A stretch of DNA of 53,898 nt from Pseudolabrys sp. GTDB taxonomy: Bacteria; Pseudomonadota; Alphaproteobacteria; Rhizobiales; Xanthobacteraceae. The stretch is from positions 1-53,898 of the forward strand of contig JALHRB010000020.1 in NCBI GenBank assembly GCA_022841665.1, read 5' to 3'. Both the position numbers and the translations under genes were made by a program. The notes under the pieces were generated by a model, which saw only the letters and a list, made by a program, of their open reading frames with translations, was not told the DNA's origin and searched no databases. Numbering within the stretch: position 1 is the stretch's first letter; each line of letters begins with the position of its first letter. This document shows positions 31,369-39,382 of the stretch, one piece after another.

Positions 31369-32856
31369 ATGGCGAAGCTGTCGGATCTGTTTGGCCGGAA
31401 GGGCGTCGCTGCCGGGCCCGACACTTTGACTGGCACCACGCCGGGCAACGGTAACGGGGCCCGCACCCGCGGCGAGCCGATCAGCCTGGAGAACTATTCC
31501 GACGTCGGCTCGCGCATGGGCGAGGAAAACGAAGCTCTGCGCAACCTCTTGTCCGACACCGGCCGCAAGATCAACGAACTCGACGATCTCAAGCAGGCTT
31601 TCGACAAGCTGGTGCAGCCGTTCAACTCGACGCTGCGCGCGCTCGAGCAGGAAAAGTCGCAGACGCTCGGCCTTACCGGCCGCCTCGACGAGGCGCGCGC
31701 CGCCTACGAGACGCTGCGCAACGAATTTTACCAGATCGAGAAGCGCGCGACCGCGCTCGAAGCCGACAACGACAAGCTGCGCGACGACCTCGAGCTCGCG
31801 CGCGAGTCGAACCGCTCGCTGGAAAGCGCCCGCCTCGAGCTTACCGACGAGATCAACGCGCGCCATGCGCAGATCGGCGAGCTGGAGCGCCAGCTCGCGC
31901 AGGAAACCTCGCAGCGCCGCACCTTGAGCGAAAATCGCCGCACCTTGCAGGACCAGCTCGACGCCGCCGAGAAGCGCATCGTCGAACTGGAAGGCGAGCT
32001 CGCCGCCGCGCGCGAGAAGCTGGCCCTGCTCGAAGACGAGAAGCGCACGCTGCAAGCCGCCGTCGACCAGGGGCTCAATGAGATCGCCCGTCTCACCCGC
32101 CGCCTGACCGAGAGCGAAAACACCCTCACCGCCACGCGCGCCCAGCTCGGCAAGGTCGAGGCGAGCTTCGCGGAAGCCTATGCCGAACGCGGCCGGCTCG
32201 CCGCCGCACTCGACGAATCGAAGGAAGCGCATCAGGCCGAGCGCAACAGCCTCAACATGCGGCTCGACGCGCTGCAGTCGCGCGCCGCCACCGCCGAGCG
32301 CCTGCTGTCGGAAGCCCGGCAGAACCTGATCGCCCGCACCGAGGAAGTGCGCGCCTTCGACCGCAAGTCGGTGGAAGCGACCATCGCTCGCAACAACGCC
32401 GAGAAGCGGCTGGCGCAGATCGAAGCCGCGCACGAGGCGCGCGAGCGGCAGATCCGCGACCTCGAGCAGGCGCGCACCGCGCTCACCGAGCGCAACGCCG
32501 CCATGACCAAGACGCTGAAGACGCGCGAGACCGCCCTCGCCCGTGCCGAGGAAAAGATCGCCTCGCTCACCGAGCGCAACGGCCATCTGGAAGCCGACAT
32601 CTCGGTCAGCCGCACCAACATCGAGAAGCGCGTCGAAGACCTGAACTCCTCGCTCCAGCGCGAGCGCATGGAGCGCGCGGTGGTGGAAGGCGCGCTGGAA
32701 GCCGCGCGCAAGGACAATTCGCGCCTGCAAAGCGAGGTCGCCGCGCTGCGCTCGATGCTGCGCCGCGGGCTGCCGGTCGAGGAGCCGATTGCGCCGGGCG
32801 AAACGGCCAACGACGAGGCCGCGGCGAAGGCGGCCGAGCAGACCGCCAAGGTGTAA
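31369..32856 (+). CDS. Coiled-coil protein, filament-type (paralogue of the gene at 35540)
   Basis: 495 residues with no signal peptide. Residues 1-45 are Gly/Thr-rich and probably disordered (GRKGVAAG), then one nearly unbroken coiled coil runs from about 48 to 470, and the tail is acidic. It aligns without gaps to the second coiled-coil protein over NE(A/L)LRNLL, EARAAYETLRNE, RAQIxELExxLxQET and MERxVVEGALExxRKD. Length and layout resemble crescentin-type bacterial intermediate filament proteins; Rhizobiales genomes often carry such pairs annotated as hypothetical. A cytoskeletal role is inferred. The start has TTGGAGG upstream. Confidence 0.82.
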   Translation: MAKLSDLFGRKGVAAGPDTLTGTTPGNGNGARTRGEPISLENYSDVGSRMGEENEALRNLLSDTGRKINELDDLKQAFDKLVQPFNSTLRALEQEKSQTLGLTGRLDEARAAYETLRNEFYQIEKRATALEADNDKLRDDLELARESNRSLESARLELTDEINARHAQIGELERQLAQETSQRRTLSENRRTLQDQLDAAEKRIVELEGELAAAREKLALLEDEKRTLQAAVDQGLNEIARLTRRLTESENTLTATRAQLGKVEASFAEAYAERGRLAAALDESKEAHQAERNSLNMRLDALQSRAATAERLLSEARQNLIARTEEVRAFDRKSVEATIARNNAEKRLAQIEAAHEARERQIRDLEQARTALTERNAAMTKTLKTRETALARAEEKIASLTERNGHLEADISVSRTNIEKRVEDLNSSLQRERMERAVVEGALEAARKDNSRLQSEVAALRSMLRRGLPVEEPIAPGETANDEAAAKAAEQTAKV

Positions 32857-32991
32857 GGCGCGGGCGCGGCCAGCCGCCGCACCTAAACAATCGTCCATAT
32901 TCGGAACGCGGGGCGTGGGCTCCGCGTCTTCATTTCAGGCGGCGCTTTCGGCGCCGCGTATGAGATTCATTCAGTCGTCGGAGGAGCAACA

Positions 32992-33537
32992 ATGATCCGT
33001 CACACCTTGACCGCAGCCGCGCTCGCAACAGTGCTTGCGGTTCCCGCTTTTGCCCAGCAGCAGCCGAATTCGGGTTCCACCGCCACGCAGGCCGCGCCCA
33101 GCGCGCAGCCGGCCCCCGGCATGCCGCACCAGAACACGACGGCCCAGATGGCCAACCAGAAGCCCGGCTTCGTGCAGAACCAGTCGGCGATGGAATGGCG
33201 CGCTTCGAGGCTGATCGGCGCCAGCGTCTACGGACCGGACAACGCCTCGATCGGCGAGATCAACGACGTGATTATCGGCAGCGACGGCCAGTTCAAGGCC
33301 GCGGTGATCGGCGTCGGCGGGTTCCTCGGCGTCGGCGAGAAGAACGTCGCGCTTCCGTTCGAGGCGCTCAATGTCGCGCGTAAGCCGAACTCCGAGGCGG
33401 TCGACAAGATCACCGTGAGCTTCAGCAAGGACGAGCTGAAGAACGCGCCGGCCTTCGCCTACTACGAGGCTTCCGGCAGCACCGCGACCACCGGGTCGAG
33501 CACCGGCACCGGCGCGGCCGGTTCGATGAAGAAGTGA
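32992..33537 (+). CDS. Exported PRC-barrel domain protein
   Basis: 181 residues. A Sec signal peptide ends at AFA, followed by a Gln/Ala/Pro-rich linker. A PRC-barrel domain runs from about residue 65 (WRASRLIGASVYGPDNASIG, then EINDVIIGSDGQFKAAVIGV and GEKNVALPFEAL). The C-terminus is a Ser/Thr/Gly-rich tail. Exported PRC-barrel proteins are common in Rhizobiales and often stress-induced; the role here is unknown. A GGAGGAG site precedes the ATG, and a strong terminator follows. Confidence 0.88.
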   Translation: MIRHTLTAAALATVLAVPAFAQQQPNSGSTATQAAPSAQPAPGMPHQNTTAQMANQKPGFVQNQSAMEWRASRLIGASVYGPDNASIGEINDVIIGSDGQFKAAVIGVGGFLGVGEKNVALPFEALNVARKPNSEAVDKITVSFSKDELKNAPAFAYYEASGSTATTGSSTGTGAAGSMKK

Positions 33538-33561
33538 CGCGCGACAAACCATCCATGTCAG

Positions 33562-33588
33562 GCGCCCGGCCCCGTGCCGGGCGCTTTT
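33562..33588 (+). terminator. Rho-independent terminator after the PRC-barrel gene
   Basis: 9-bp perfect stem GCGCCCGGC / GCCGGGCGC with a 5-base loop and TTTT. Confidence 0.88.
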
Positions 33589-33623
33589 CATTTGTCCCCT
33601 GACAAAACGCCCTCCCGGCCTAT

Positions 33624-33863
33624 ATGCGGAGCATGCGCAGCCTCTATGTCATCGTGCCGCTGTTCGGCCTACTCGCTGTGGCGTTCTGGTTCGCCGGCAC
33701 CGCCTGGGTGCGGTTCGAGGGCGATCCCATCCCGCTCTACGGCTGGATCGCCATTGCCGGCGGGGTTTTCTTCTCGCTGCTGGTCGGCATCGGCCTGATG
33801 GCGCTGGTTTTCTATTCGAGCCGTCACGGCTACGACGATTCAGGCGACGGACGGTCCCGCTGA
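33624..33863 (+). CDS. Small membrane protein
   Basis: 79 residues with two strong membrane helices (about 6-26 and 42-64), joined by RFEGDPIPLYGW and ending in a polar tail SSRHGYDDSGDGRSR. The second start at 33633 is possible. It has its own terminator and sits between the PRC-barrel and methyltransferase genes. Function unknown; resembles short Rhizobiales inner-membrane proteins. Confidence 0.75.
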   Translation: MRSMRSLYVIVPLFGLLAVAFWFAGTAWVRFEGDPIPLYGWIAIAGGVFFSLLVGIGLMALVFYSSRHGYDDSGDGRSR

Positions 33864-33891
33864 CGCAGTTGACAGAACCGGTGCATCACTG

Positions 33892-33919
33892 CCCTGCGTC
33901 GCCGGATGCGGGGCTTTTT
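33892..33919 (+). terminator. Rho-independent terminator after the small membrane protein gene
   Basis: 9-bp stem CCCTGCGTC / GATGCGGGG (with two G-T pairs), loop GCCG, followed by CTTTTTCTT. Confidence 0.75.
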
Positions 33920-33965
33920 CTTGTCTGCGCTGCGGTATAGTCGTGGGTGAACCGAAAGCGCCCCC

Positions 33966-34721
33966 ATGAACAAGTCCCTCGCCCAAGAGCAGTTCGGCAA
34001 GACCGCCGCGCACTACCTCACCTCGAAACCGCACGCGCAGGGCAAGAGCCTGGAGCGGCTGGTGACATTAACCTCACCGCAGAAAGGGTGGCGCATGCTG
34101 GACGTCGCCACCGGCGGCGGCCATGTCGCCTACGCCTTCGCGCCGCATGTCGCGCGCGTCTGGGCGACCGACATCACGCAGGAAATGCTCGATCAGGTGA
34201 AGGCGGAGGCGACCAAGCGCGGGCTCACCAATATCGCCGCCGAATTCGCCAAGGCCGAGGAACTGCCGTTCGACGACGAGAGCTTCGACCTCGTCACCTG
34301 CCGCATCGCGCCCCATCATTTCGACTCGATCCCGAAATTCCTCGCCGAGGTGCACCGCGTGCTCAAGCCCGGCGGCGTGTTCGCGCTGGTGGACAATGTC
34401 GTGCCGGAAGGCAGCGTCGGCGACTACATCAACGCCTTCGAGCGGCTGCGCGACCCGAGCCACCTGCGCGCCTGGACCATGCAGGAATGGCGCGACGCGT
34501 TGACGAAGGCCGGGCTCGCCACCGGCCACGAGGAGCAGATTTACAAGACGATGGAATTCAAGAGCTGGGCGCAGCGCTACGACGGCGTCATGCAGGCGCT
34601 GCTGCGCGCCATGCTCAAGCAGGTGACGCCGGCCGTGGGCGAGGCCCTCGAGCCGCAAGGCGAAGGCGAGGACCTCACCTTCCGGCTCTGCGAAGGCCTG
34701 TTCATCACCACGCGCGCATAA
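33966..34721 (+). CDS. SAM-dependent methyltransferase (UbiE/Methyltransf_11 type)
   Basis: 251 residues. Motif I is WRMLDVATGGGHVAYAFAPH (about 42-60), the acidic residue after beta2 is in VWATDITQEML, and motif IV-like PFDDESFDLVTCRIAPHHF and the VHRVLKPGGVFALVD motif follow. This is the class I fold acting on a small molecule; the substrate is not predictable. It is cytoplasmic. Transcription ends at a bidirectional terminator shared with the convergent membrane protein gene. Confidence 0.9.
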   Translation: MNKSLAQEQFGKTAAHYLTSKPHAQGKSLERLVTLTSPQKGWRMLDVATGGGHVAYAFAPHVARVWATDITQEMLDQVKAEATKRGLTNIAAEFAKAEELPFDDESFDLVTCRIAPHHFDSIPKFLAEVHRVLKPGGVFALVDNVVPEGSVGDYINAFERLRDPSHLRAWTMQEWRDALTKAGLATGHEEQIYKTMEFKSWAQRYDGVMQALLRAMLKQVTPAVGEALEPQGEGEDLTFRLCEGLFITTRA

Positions 34722-34736
34722 GCTTCCCCCCGAAAT

Positions 34737-34776
34737 AAAAAAAACCGCCGGCGCGACGCACCGGCGGTTTTCTTGT
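34737..34776. terminator. Bidirectional terminator between the methyltransferase and membrane protein genes
   Basis: 11-bp stem AAAACCGCCGG / CCGGCGGTTTT, with eight A residues on the left and CTTGTT on the right, so it can end transcripts from both strands. Confidence 0.85.
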
Positions 34777-34793
34777 TCAGGCGAAGCGCGGCC

Positions 34794-35225
34794 TTACTTC
34801 TTCTTGCCGCGGCGCTTCTTCTTGACCGGGCCTTCGTCCGGCGCGGTGATCCAGTGCGCATTGTAGGCCTCGTTCACCAGCCAGCCGCCGACGACCGGGA
34901 TCACGCAGGAGCCGATCAGGATGTGCGCCTCGCGATATTTGAGCGGGCGGCCGAGGACCGCGGTGCCGACCATCGGCGAAACCGCCGCGCAGCCGAGCGT
35001 GGTCGCGCCCCAGGCGCCGAGCCGCGTCAGGCCGCTGGCGTTCTGCCAGCCGTTCCAGCGCCAGTCGTTGATGGCGAAGAAGGCCGCGGTCGATGCCGCG
35101 CCAGCGCCCACCGCGACCGCGGTGATGCGCTTGTCCACCTTCTTGCGGCCGTGCGCTTCGGCACCCTGCGTGGCGAAGGCGAAAGCCGCGACGATGGCGG
35201 CAAAAATCACAAACTTACGGTTCAT
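34794..35225 (-). CDS. Membrane protein with basic C-terminal tail, function unknown
   Basis: 143 residues. An N-terminal signal-like helix (FVIFAAIVAAFAFATQGAEA) is followed by two or three further hydrophobic stretches (VAVGAGAASTAAFFA, LGCAAVSPMVGTAVLG, ILIGSCVIPVVGGWLV). The end is KKKRRGKKK, a strongly basic tail on the cytoplasmic side. It is well conserved in appearance with proteins of Bradyrhizobiaceae, but I know no function. It is divergent from the second coiled-coil gene. Confidence 0.75.
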   Translation of the reverse strand: MNRKFVIFAAIVAAFAFATQGAEAHGRKKVDKRITAVAVGAGAASTAAFFAINDWRWNGWQNASGLTRLGAWGATTLGCAAVSPMVGTAVLGRPLKYREAHILIGSCVIPVVGGWLVNEAYNAHWITAPDEGPVKKKRRGKKK

Positions 35226-35539
35226 TCCTCAGTCTCCCCGGTCGAAGTTCCAAGAATCGCGGCGCGTTTGTCTGCTTGTTCGCGATTCAAGTCGAGCAAG
35301 CGCCGGTTGGCGCGCACACTTATGCACAGGCGTCCGGCCCCCGGCCGCTGACCGGATGAGCCGCCCGAGCATCTCCAGGCGGCAGGGATAACTCGTTGAA
35401 AAACCTAAAACTTTTACGGCAGCGGGCCCATTAACCCCCCGTTTACCATCCGCCGTTCAGATTCTGTTAGGACAGGTTACCAAAGTGATTCGGCGTCGCT
35501 TCGGCCGGGCGGATCGGCGCTTTCTGGGGGATCACTGCG
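35226..35539. promoter_or_regulatory. Regulatory region upstream of the second coiled-coil gene
   Basis: No gene is visible in these 314 bp between two divergent genes. A CtrA-like site at 35430-35446 lies 93 bp before the coiled-coil gene. The sequence around 35395-35420 is relatively AT-rich and may hold the promoter. Confidence 0.5.
35430..35446 (+). promoter_or_regulatory. CtrA-like site upstream of the second coiled-coil gene
   Basis: TTAA-CCCCCCG-TTTACC: correct spacing, one mismatch in the second half of the consensus TTAA-N7-TTAACC. Confidence 0.5.
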
Positions 35540-36985
35540 ATGAGCAAATTCGGGGGCTTCTTCGCCCGCAAGGCCGGGCTTTACGACCGGGCCGATGAGG
35601 CCGGAGTCGCACAACCCGCACAACTGGCCGTGGTCCCGCCGGAAAACCCGCTCGAGCTCGACGAGGAATTGTTCAGCGCGCTCGGCGCCCAGACCGGCAG
35701 CGACAACGAGCTCCTGCGCAACCTCCTGCTCGACGCCAACGCCAAGATCGGCGAGCTCGACACCATCAAGGCCGCGGTCGGCAAGCTGGTCGATCCGGTC
35801 GGCAAGGCGCTGCGCTCGATCGAGACCGAGAAATCCGAGAAGGCCGCGCTGCAGACGGTCCTCAACAACACGCGCACCGCCTACGGCAAGCTGCGCAACG
35901 AAGCGGCCGAGCTGGAGAAGAAATCCGCCGCCGCCGACCGCGAAATCCAGGCGCTGCGCCAGGAGCTGTCCACCACGCAGACTTTGCTGCGCACCGTGGA
36001 AGCGACCAAGTGCGAGATCGCCATCGACGTCGCCGCCCGCCGCGCCCAGATCGCCGAGCTGGAAAGCCGCCTCGTGCAGGAGACCGGCGAGAACAAAACG
36101 CTGCGCGACGAGAACCGCCGGCTCGACGAGCGCCTCACCGCCACCGGCAAACGCATCATCACCATCGAGGCCGACCTCAATTCCACGCGCCAGAAGCTGA
36201 TGATGGCCGAGGACGAAAAGCGCGCGCAGCAATCCGCCTTCGAAAAGGCGAGCGCCGAGGCCGCCCGCCTCTCGCGCAAGCTGGCCGAGACCGAAGCCGC
36301 GCTCGCCGCCTCGCAAGGCCGCCTGCGCCACGTCGAAGCCAATTTCGCCGAGGTGAACACCGAGCGCACCCGCATCGCCGGCGCGCTCGACGAAGCCAAC
36401 GAGCGCCACGAGCACGAACTCACCACCCAGCGCATGCGTTTCGACACGCTGACCGCGCGCGCGGCCGCGACCGAGAAGCTCTTGGGCGAGGCGCGCGAAC
36501 ACCTGATCGCGCGCGCCGAAGAGGTCCGCGACTACGACCGCCGCGCCGCCGAGATCGCCATGGAGCGCGACGGCCTGTCGGCACGCATCGCCGCCATGGA
36601 AGCCGAGCGCATCCAGCGTGATTCGCAGGCCCAGGAGAGGGAGCAGGCGCACTCCACGCTGATGGAGCGCACCACCGCGCTCGCGCGCGCCTATGCCAAC
36701 AAGGAAGCCGCCTTCGAGCGCGCCGAAGAGACGATCGCCATGCTCGGCGACCGCATCGCCGCGCTGGAAGCGGCGCGCGCCGACGACCGCTTGGCGGCCG
36801 AGAAGTCGATCGAGGAACTCACCGCCGCGCTCCGCCGCGAGAAGATGGAGCGCTCGGTGGTCGAGGGCGCGCTGGAAACCGGCCGCAAGGATTTCTCGCG
36901 CGTGATGCGCGAACTGATGGCGCTCCAGCGCAGCCAGCAGGCAGCCGAGGAGCCCCCCGCTCCGCGGGCCGCCAACGCCGCATAG
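35540..36985 (+). CDS. Coiled-coil protein, filament-type (paralogue of the gene at 31369)
   Basis: 481 residues, no signal peptide or membrane segment. A short Phe/Gly-rich head (MSKFGGFFARKAGLYDRAD) is followed by a proline-rich patch and a coiled coil from about 52 to 465. It shares colinear blocks with the first coiled-coil protein, so the two are paralogues separated by four unrelated genes and one convergent gene. The head MSKFGGFFARK parallels MAKLSDLFGRK. A strong terminator follows. A cell-shape or polarity role, as for crescentin-like proteins, is an inference from architecture. Confidence 0.82.
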   Translation: MSKFGGFFARKAGLYDRADEAGVAQPAQLAVVPPENPLELDEELFSALGAQTGSDNELLRNLLLDANAKIGELDTIKAAVGKLVDPVGKALRSIETEKSEKAALQTVLNNTRTAYGKLRNEAAELEKKSAAADREIQALRQELSTTQTLLRTVEATKCEIAIDVAARRAQIAELESRLVQETGENKTLRDENRRLDERLTATGKRIITIEADLNSTRQKLMMAEDEKRAQQSAFEKASAEAARLSRKLAETEAALAASQGRLRHVEANFAEVNTERTRIAGALDEANERHEHELTTQRMRFDTLTARAAATEKLLGEAREHLIARAEEVRDYDRRAAEIAMERDGLSARIAAMEAERIQRDSQAQEREQAHSTLMERTTALARAYANKEAAFERAEETIAMLGDRIAALEAARADDRLAAEKSIEELTAALRREKMERSVVEGALETGRKDFSRVMRELMALQRSQQAAEEPPAPRAANAA

Positions 36986-37012
36986 CTGCACCGCAAATCC
37001 TGAAAATACCTT

Positions 37013-37050
37013 CGGCGCCGGGCCTCATCCGCCCGGCGCCGTCATTTTTT
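37013..37050 (+). terminator. Rho-independent terminator after the second coiled-coil gene
   Basis: 11-bp perfect stem CGGCGCCGGGC / GCCCGGCGCCG with a 7-base loop, followed by TCATTTTTT. Confidence 0.9.
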
Positions 37051-37162
37051 GCGGCGGTTGCGGCCGGAACCATCGGCCGCCCATTGATTTAGCGCAATGA
37101 ACCGGGCGCCGGGCGCGCTCACTATTGTCCGGTCACTCCGGCGGGGGCCGAGGGTTTGCGTG

Positions 37163-37378
37163 ATGCCATACCGTGAGAATGCCGACCTGCCGCCGGGCGT
37201 GCGCACCCACCTGCCCGACCATGCGCAAGCCATCTACCGCGAGGCCTTCAACCAGGCTTATGCGGCGCATGCCGGCGACGCCGAACGCGAGAAGCGCGCG
37301 CATATGATTGCCTGGGCGGCCGTCAAGCGCAGCTACGAGAAAGCCAACGACCATTGGGTCCCCCGCGAAAGCCACTGA
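37163..37378 (+). CDS. ChaB-family protein
   Basis: 71 residues from the ATG at 37163. The sequence MPYRENADLPPGVRTHLPDH followed by AQAIYREAFNQAYAAH and HMIAWAAVKRSYEKA matches the ChaB fold, a small helical protein first linked to the calcium/proton antiporter ChaA in E. coli. Neither chaA nor other transport genes are nearby. It is 31 bp upstream of hemN on the same strand. Confidence 0.85.
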   Translation: MPYRENADLPPGVRTHLPDHAQAIYREAFNQAYAAHAGDAEREKRAHMIAWAAVKRSYEKANDHWVPRESH

Positions 37379-37409
37379 CCGGCGGAAACCCCGCCCAGAA
37401 GACCAATCC

Positions 37410-38735
37410 ATGAGCACCGCTCTCGCGCTCGCCGATCGCAACGTCCCGCGCTACACGTCCTATCCGACCGCGCCGCATTTCAGCGCGGCGATCGACGCCG
37501 GCGTCTATCGCGGCTGGCTGGAGGCGCTGCCGCCCGAAGCGGCGCTGTCGCTCTACCTGCACGTCCCGTTCTGCACCGAGCTTTGCCACTATTGCGGCTG
37601 CAACACGCGCGCGGTGCGCAAGCGCGGGCCCATCGACGCCTATGCCGAGCGCCTGCTCGACGAGATCGCGCTACTGCCGATGCTGCACGGCCGCAAGCTG
37701 ACGCATCTGCATTGGGGCGGCGGGACGCCATCGATCCTCGGGCCGGAATGGCTGCAGAAGATCGCCGACCGTCTCGGCGCGACGTTCGATCTGTCCGCCC
37801 TGAAGGAACACGCCATCGAACTCGACCCGCGCCGGCTCGACCGGACGCTGGTGCGTGCGCTCAAGAACATCGGCATTACCCGCGCCAGCCTCGGCGTGCA
37901 GGATGTCTCGCCGCACGTGCAGCAGGCGATCGGCCGCATTCAGCCTTTCGAATTGGTCGAGCAAGCCGCCGCATGGCTGCGCGACGAGGGCATCACGGAT
38001 CTCAATGTCGACCTGATGTACGGCCTGCCGGCGCAGAGCGTGCGTGACGTTGCGCGCAGCGCAGAGCTTGCCGCGGGCCTCGTCGCCCAGCGCATGGCGC
38101 TGTTCGGCTATGCGCATGTGCCGTGGTTCAAGACGCACCAGAAGCTGATCGACGAGCACGCTTTGCCGGGCCTGGCCGAGCGGCTGGAACAGGCGCAAGT
38201 TGCCGCCGACACGCTTGTCAGCCTCGGCTACCAGGCGGTCGGCCTCGACCATTTCGCATTGCCAAGCGACGAACTCGCCATCGCCGCGCGCGAAAAGCGC
38301 CTGCGGCGGAATTTCCAAGGTTACACCACCGACGAAGCCGACGCGCTGGTCGGGCTCGGCGCCTCGGCCATCGGCAAGCTGCCGCAGGGCTTCGTGCAGA
38401 ACGCGCCCGATCTCGCGGGCTATGCGCGCGCGGTGAGCGCGGGGACCTTCGCCACCGTGAAGGGGCTCACGTTGAACGACGACGACCGCCTGCGCGGGAC
38501 GATCATCGAGCGGCTGATGTGCGACCTGGAGCTCGACCTCGCCGCCTTCGGCGGCCCGGCGCGCTTTGCGGCGGAGCTGGAGGCCTTGGCGCCGCTCGCC
38601 AAAGAAGGCCTGCTGCGCGTCGACGGCGCGCGCGTCGCCGTCAGCGAGCGCGGGCGGCCTTTCGTGCGGATTGCCGCGGCGGCCTTCGACGCCTACGCGG
38701 CCAAGAGCCAGAAGCGCCACTCGGTCTCGGTTTAA
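37410..38735 (+). CDS. hemN: Oxygen-independent coproporphyrinogen III oxidase HemN
   Basis: 441 residues of the radical SAM family. The cluster-binding motif is C55-x3-C59-x2-C62-x-C64 (CTELCHYCGC), as in true HemN rather than HemW, which lacks the extra Cys. The start DRNVPRYTSYPTAPHF is a HemN hallmark, and LHWGGGTPSIL and DLMYGLPAQS follow. It converts coproporphyrinogen III to protoporphyrinogen IX under low oxygen. No FNR/FixK box was evident in the 31-bp gap, so it may be read with the chaB-like gene. Confidence 0.94.
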   Translation: MSTALALADRNVPRYTSYPTAPHFSAAIDAGVYRGWLEALPPEAALSLYLHVPFCTELCHYCGCNTRAVRKRGPIDAYAERLLDEIALLPMLHGRKLTHLHWGGGTPSILGPEWLQKIADRLGATFDLSALKEHAIELDPRRLDRTLVRALKNIGITRASLGVQDVSPHVQQAIGRIQPFELVEQAAAWLRDEGITDLNVDLMYGLPAQSVRDVARSAELAAGLVAQRMALFGYAHVPWFKTHQKLIDEHALPGLAERLEQAQVAADTLVSLGYQAVGLDHFALPSDELAIAAREKRLRRNFQGYTTDEADALVGLGASAIGKLPQGFVQNAPDLAGYARAVSAGTFATVKGLTLNDDDRLRGTIIERLMCDLELDLAAFGGPARFAAELEALAPLAKEGLLRVDGARVAVSERGRPFVRIAAAAFDAYAAKSQKRHSVSV

Positions 38736-38747
38736 GGGCGCCATCTT

Positions 38748-38853
38748 GTCATTCCGGGACGGCCCGAAGGGCCGGGCCCGGAATCCATACATCGCAGCGC
38801 CGCAGGTTATGGATTCCGGGCTCGCTCGCCTTCGGCTCGCGCCCCGGAATGAC
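38748..38853. repeat. Large imperfect palindromic intergenic repeat
   Basis: 106 bp with outer arms GTCATTCCGGG and CCCGGAATGAC and inner arms GGAATCCATA and TATGGATTCC, with GC-rich minor hairpins between. This is the dispersed palindromic repeat type common between genes in Bradyrhizobium/Rhodopseudomonas genomes. It directly follows hemN and could fold into a long cruciform or mRNA hairpin. Confidence 0.8.
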
Positions 38854-38881
38854 GGAAAAAATGCTCGCGCCAAACAAACGC

Positions 38882-38931
38882 CTCCCCACCCTCCCCCTTA
38901 ACGAAGGGGCGAGGGAGGGAGCTTTATTATT
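38882..38931 (+). terminator. Possible terminator downstream of hemN
   Basis: Imperfect 18-position stem (about 14 paired) of CT-rich against GA-rich sequence with loop AACG, followed by CTTTATTATT. Confidence 0.4.
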
Positions 38932-38939
38932 CTTATACG

Positions 38940-39012
38940 CAACGCGGAAAACGCGGATAACGCAACGCAGACGCTACGAACGCGAGACGCTACGGACGCT
39001 ACAGACGGCACG
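38940..39012. repeat. Low-complexity array of short ACGC/ACGCTAC units
   Basis: The stretch contains repeated ACGCAACGC, AACGCGGA and GACGCTAC(G/A) words in irregular tandem order, with no reading frame of its own. It sits between the hemN repeat and the DUF6455-like gene. It may be a degraded tandem repeat. Confidence 0.5.
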
Positions 39013-39024
39013 AAAAGGAATCGG

Positions 39025-39318
39025 TCACCGATCCTTCGCCGCCTTGTTGCGGGCAAATTCGACAGCATTCGGGCAGAAAGCGGGCGCCGCATTGATCGTC
39101 ACGGGCGCGCGCGCCAGCCAGTCGTTGCACACGTCCTGCGCATCGCAGCGCTGGCAGGCGTCGATCGCCTGCGCCAGATGCGAAACGCCGGTCGGCCACG
39201 CGGCCGGCACGGTATTCAGCCCGAGCTTGCGGGTCATGACCGCCATGTTGGCGGCAGGGAAGAGGGCCTCGGCTTTCGGTGCGGCGGTAAGCATGGGTGT
39301 GTCTTTCTTCGGGACCAT
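39025..39318 (-). CDS. DUF6455-like Cys-containing small protein
   Basis: 97 residues from the ATG at 39318; a GTG at 39333 and an ATG at 39294 are alternatives. Three Cys cluster as C-x2-C-x5-C in ACQRCDAQDVCNDWLA, and a fourth follows in AAPAFCPNAVEFAR, the pattern of DUF6455 proteins of alphaproteobacteria. These may bind a metal or iron-sulfur cluster. It has no signal peptide. Function unknown. Confidence 0.75.
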   Translation of the reverse strand: MVPKKDTPMLTAAPKAEALFPAANMAVMTRKLGLNTVPAAWPTGVSHLAQAIDACQRCDAQDVCNDWLARAPVTINAAPAFCPNAVEFARNKAAKDR

Positions 39319-39382
39319 GGCGTCACTGTCCACGAATCGGGCGCGCGCGCCTTGATCCAGCGCAAGCGGTTAGCGCCTAAGC

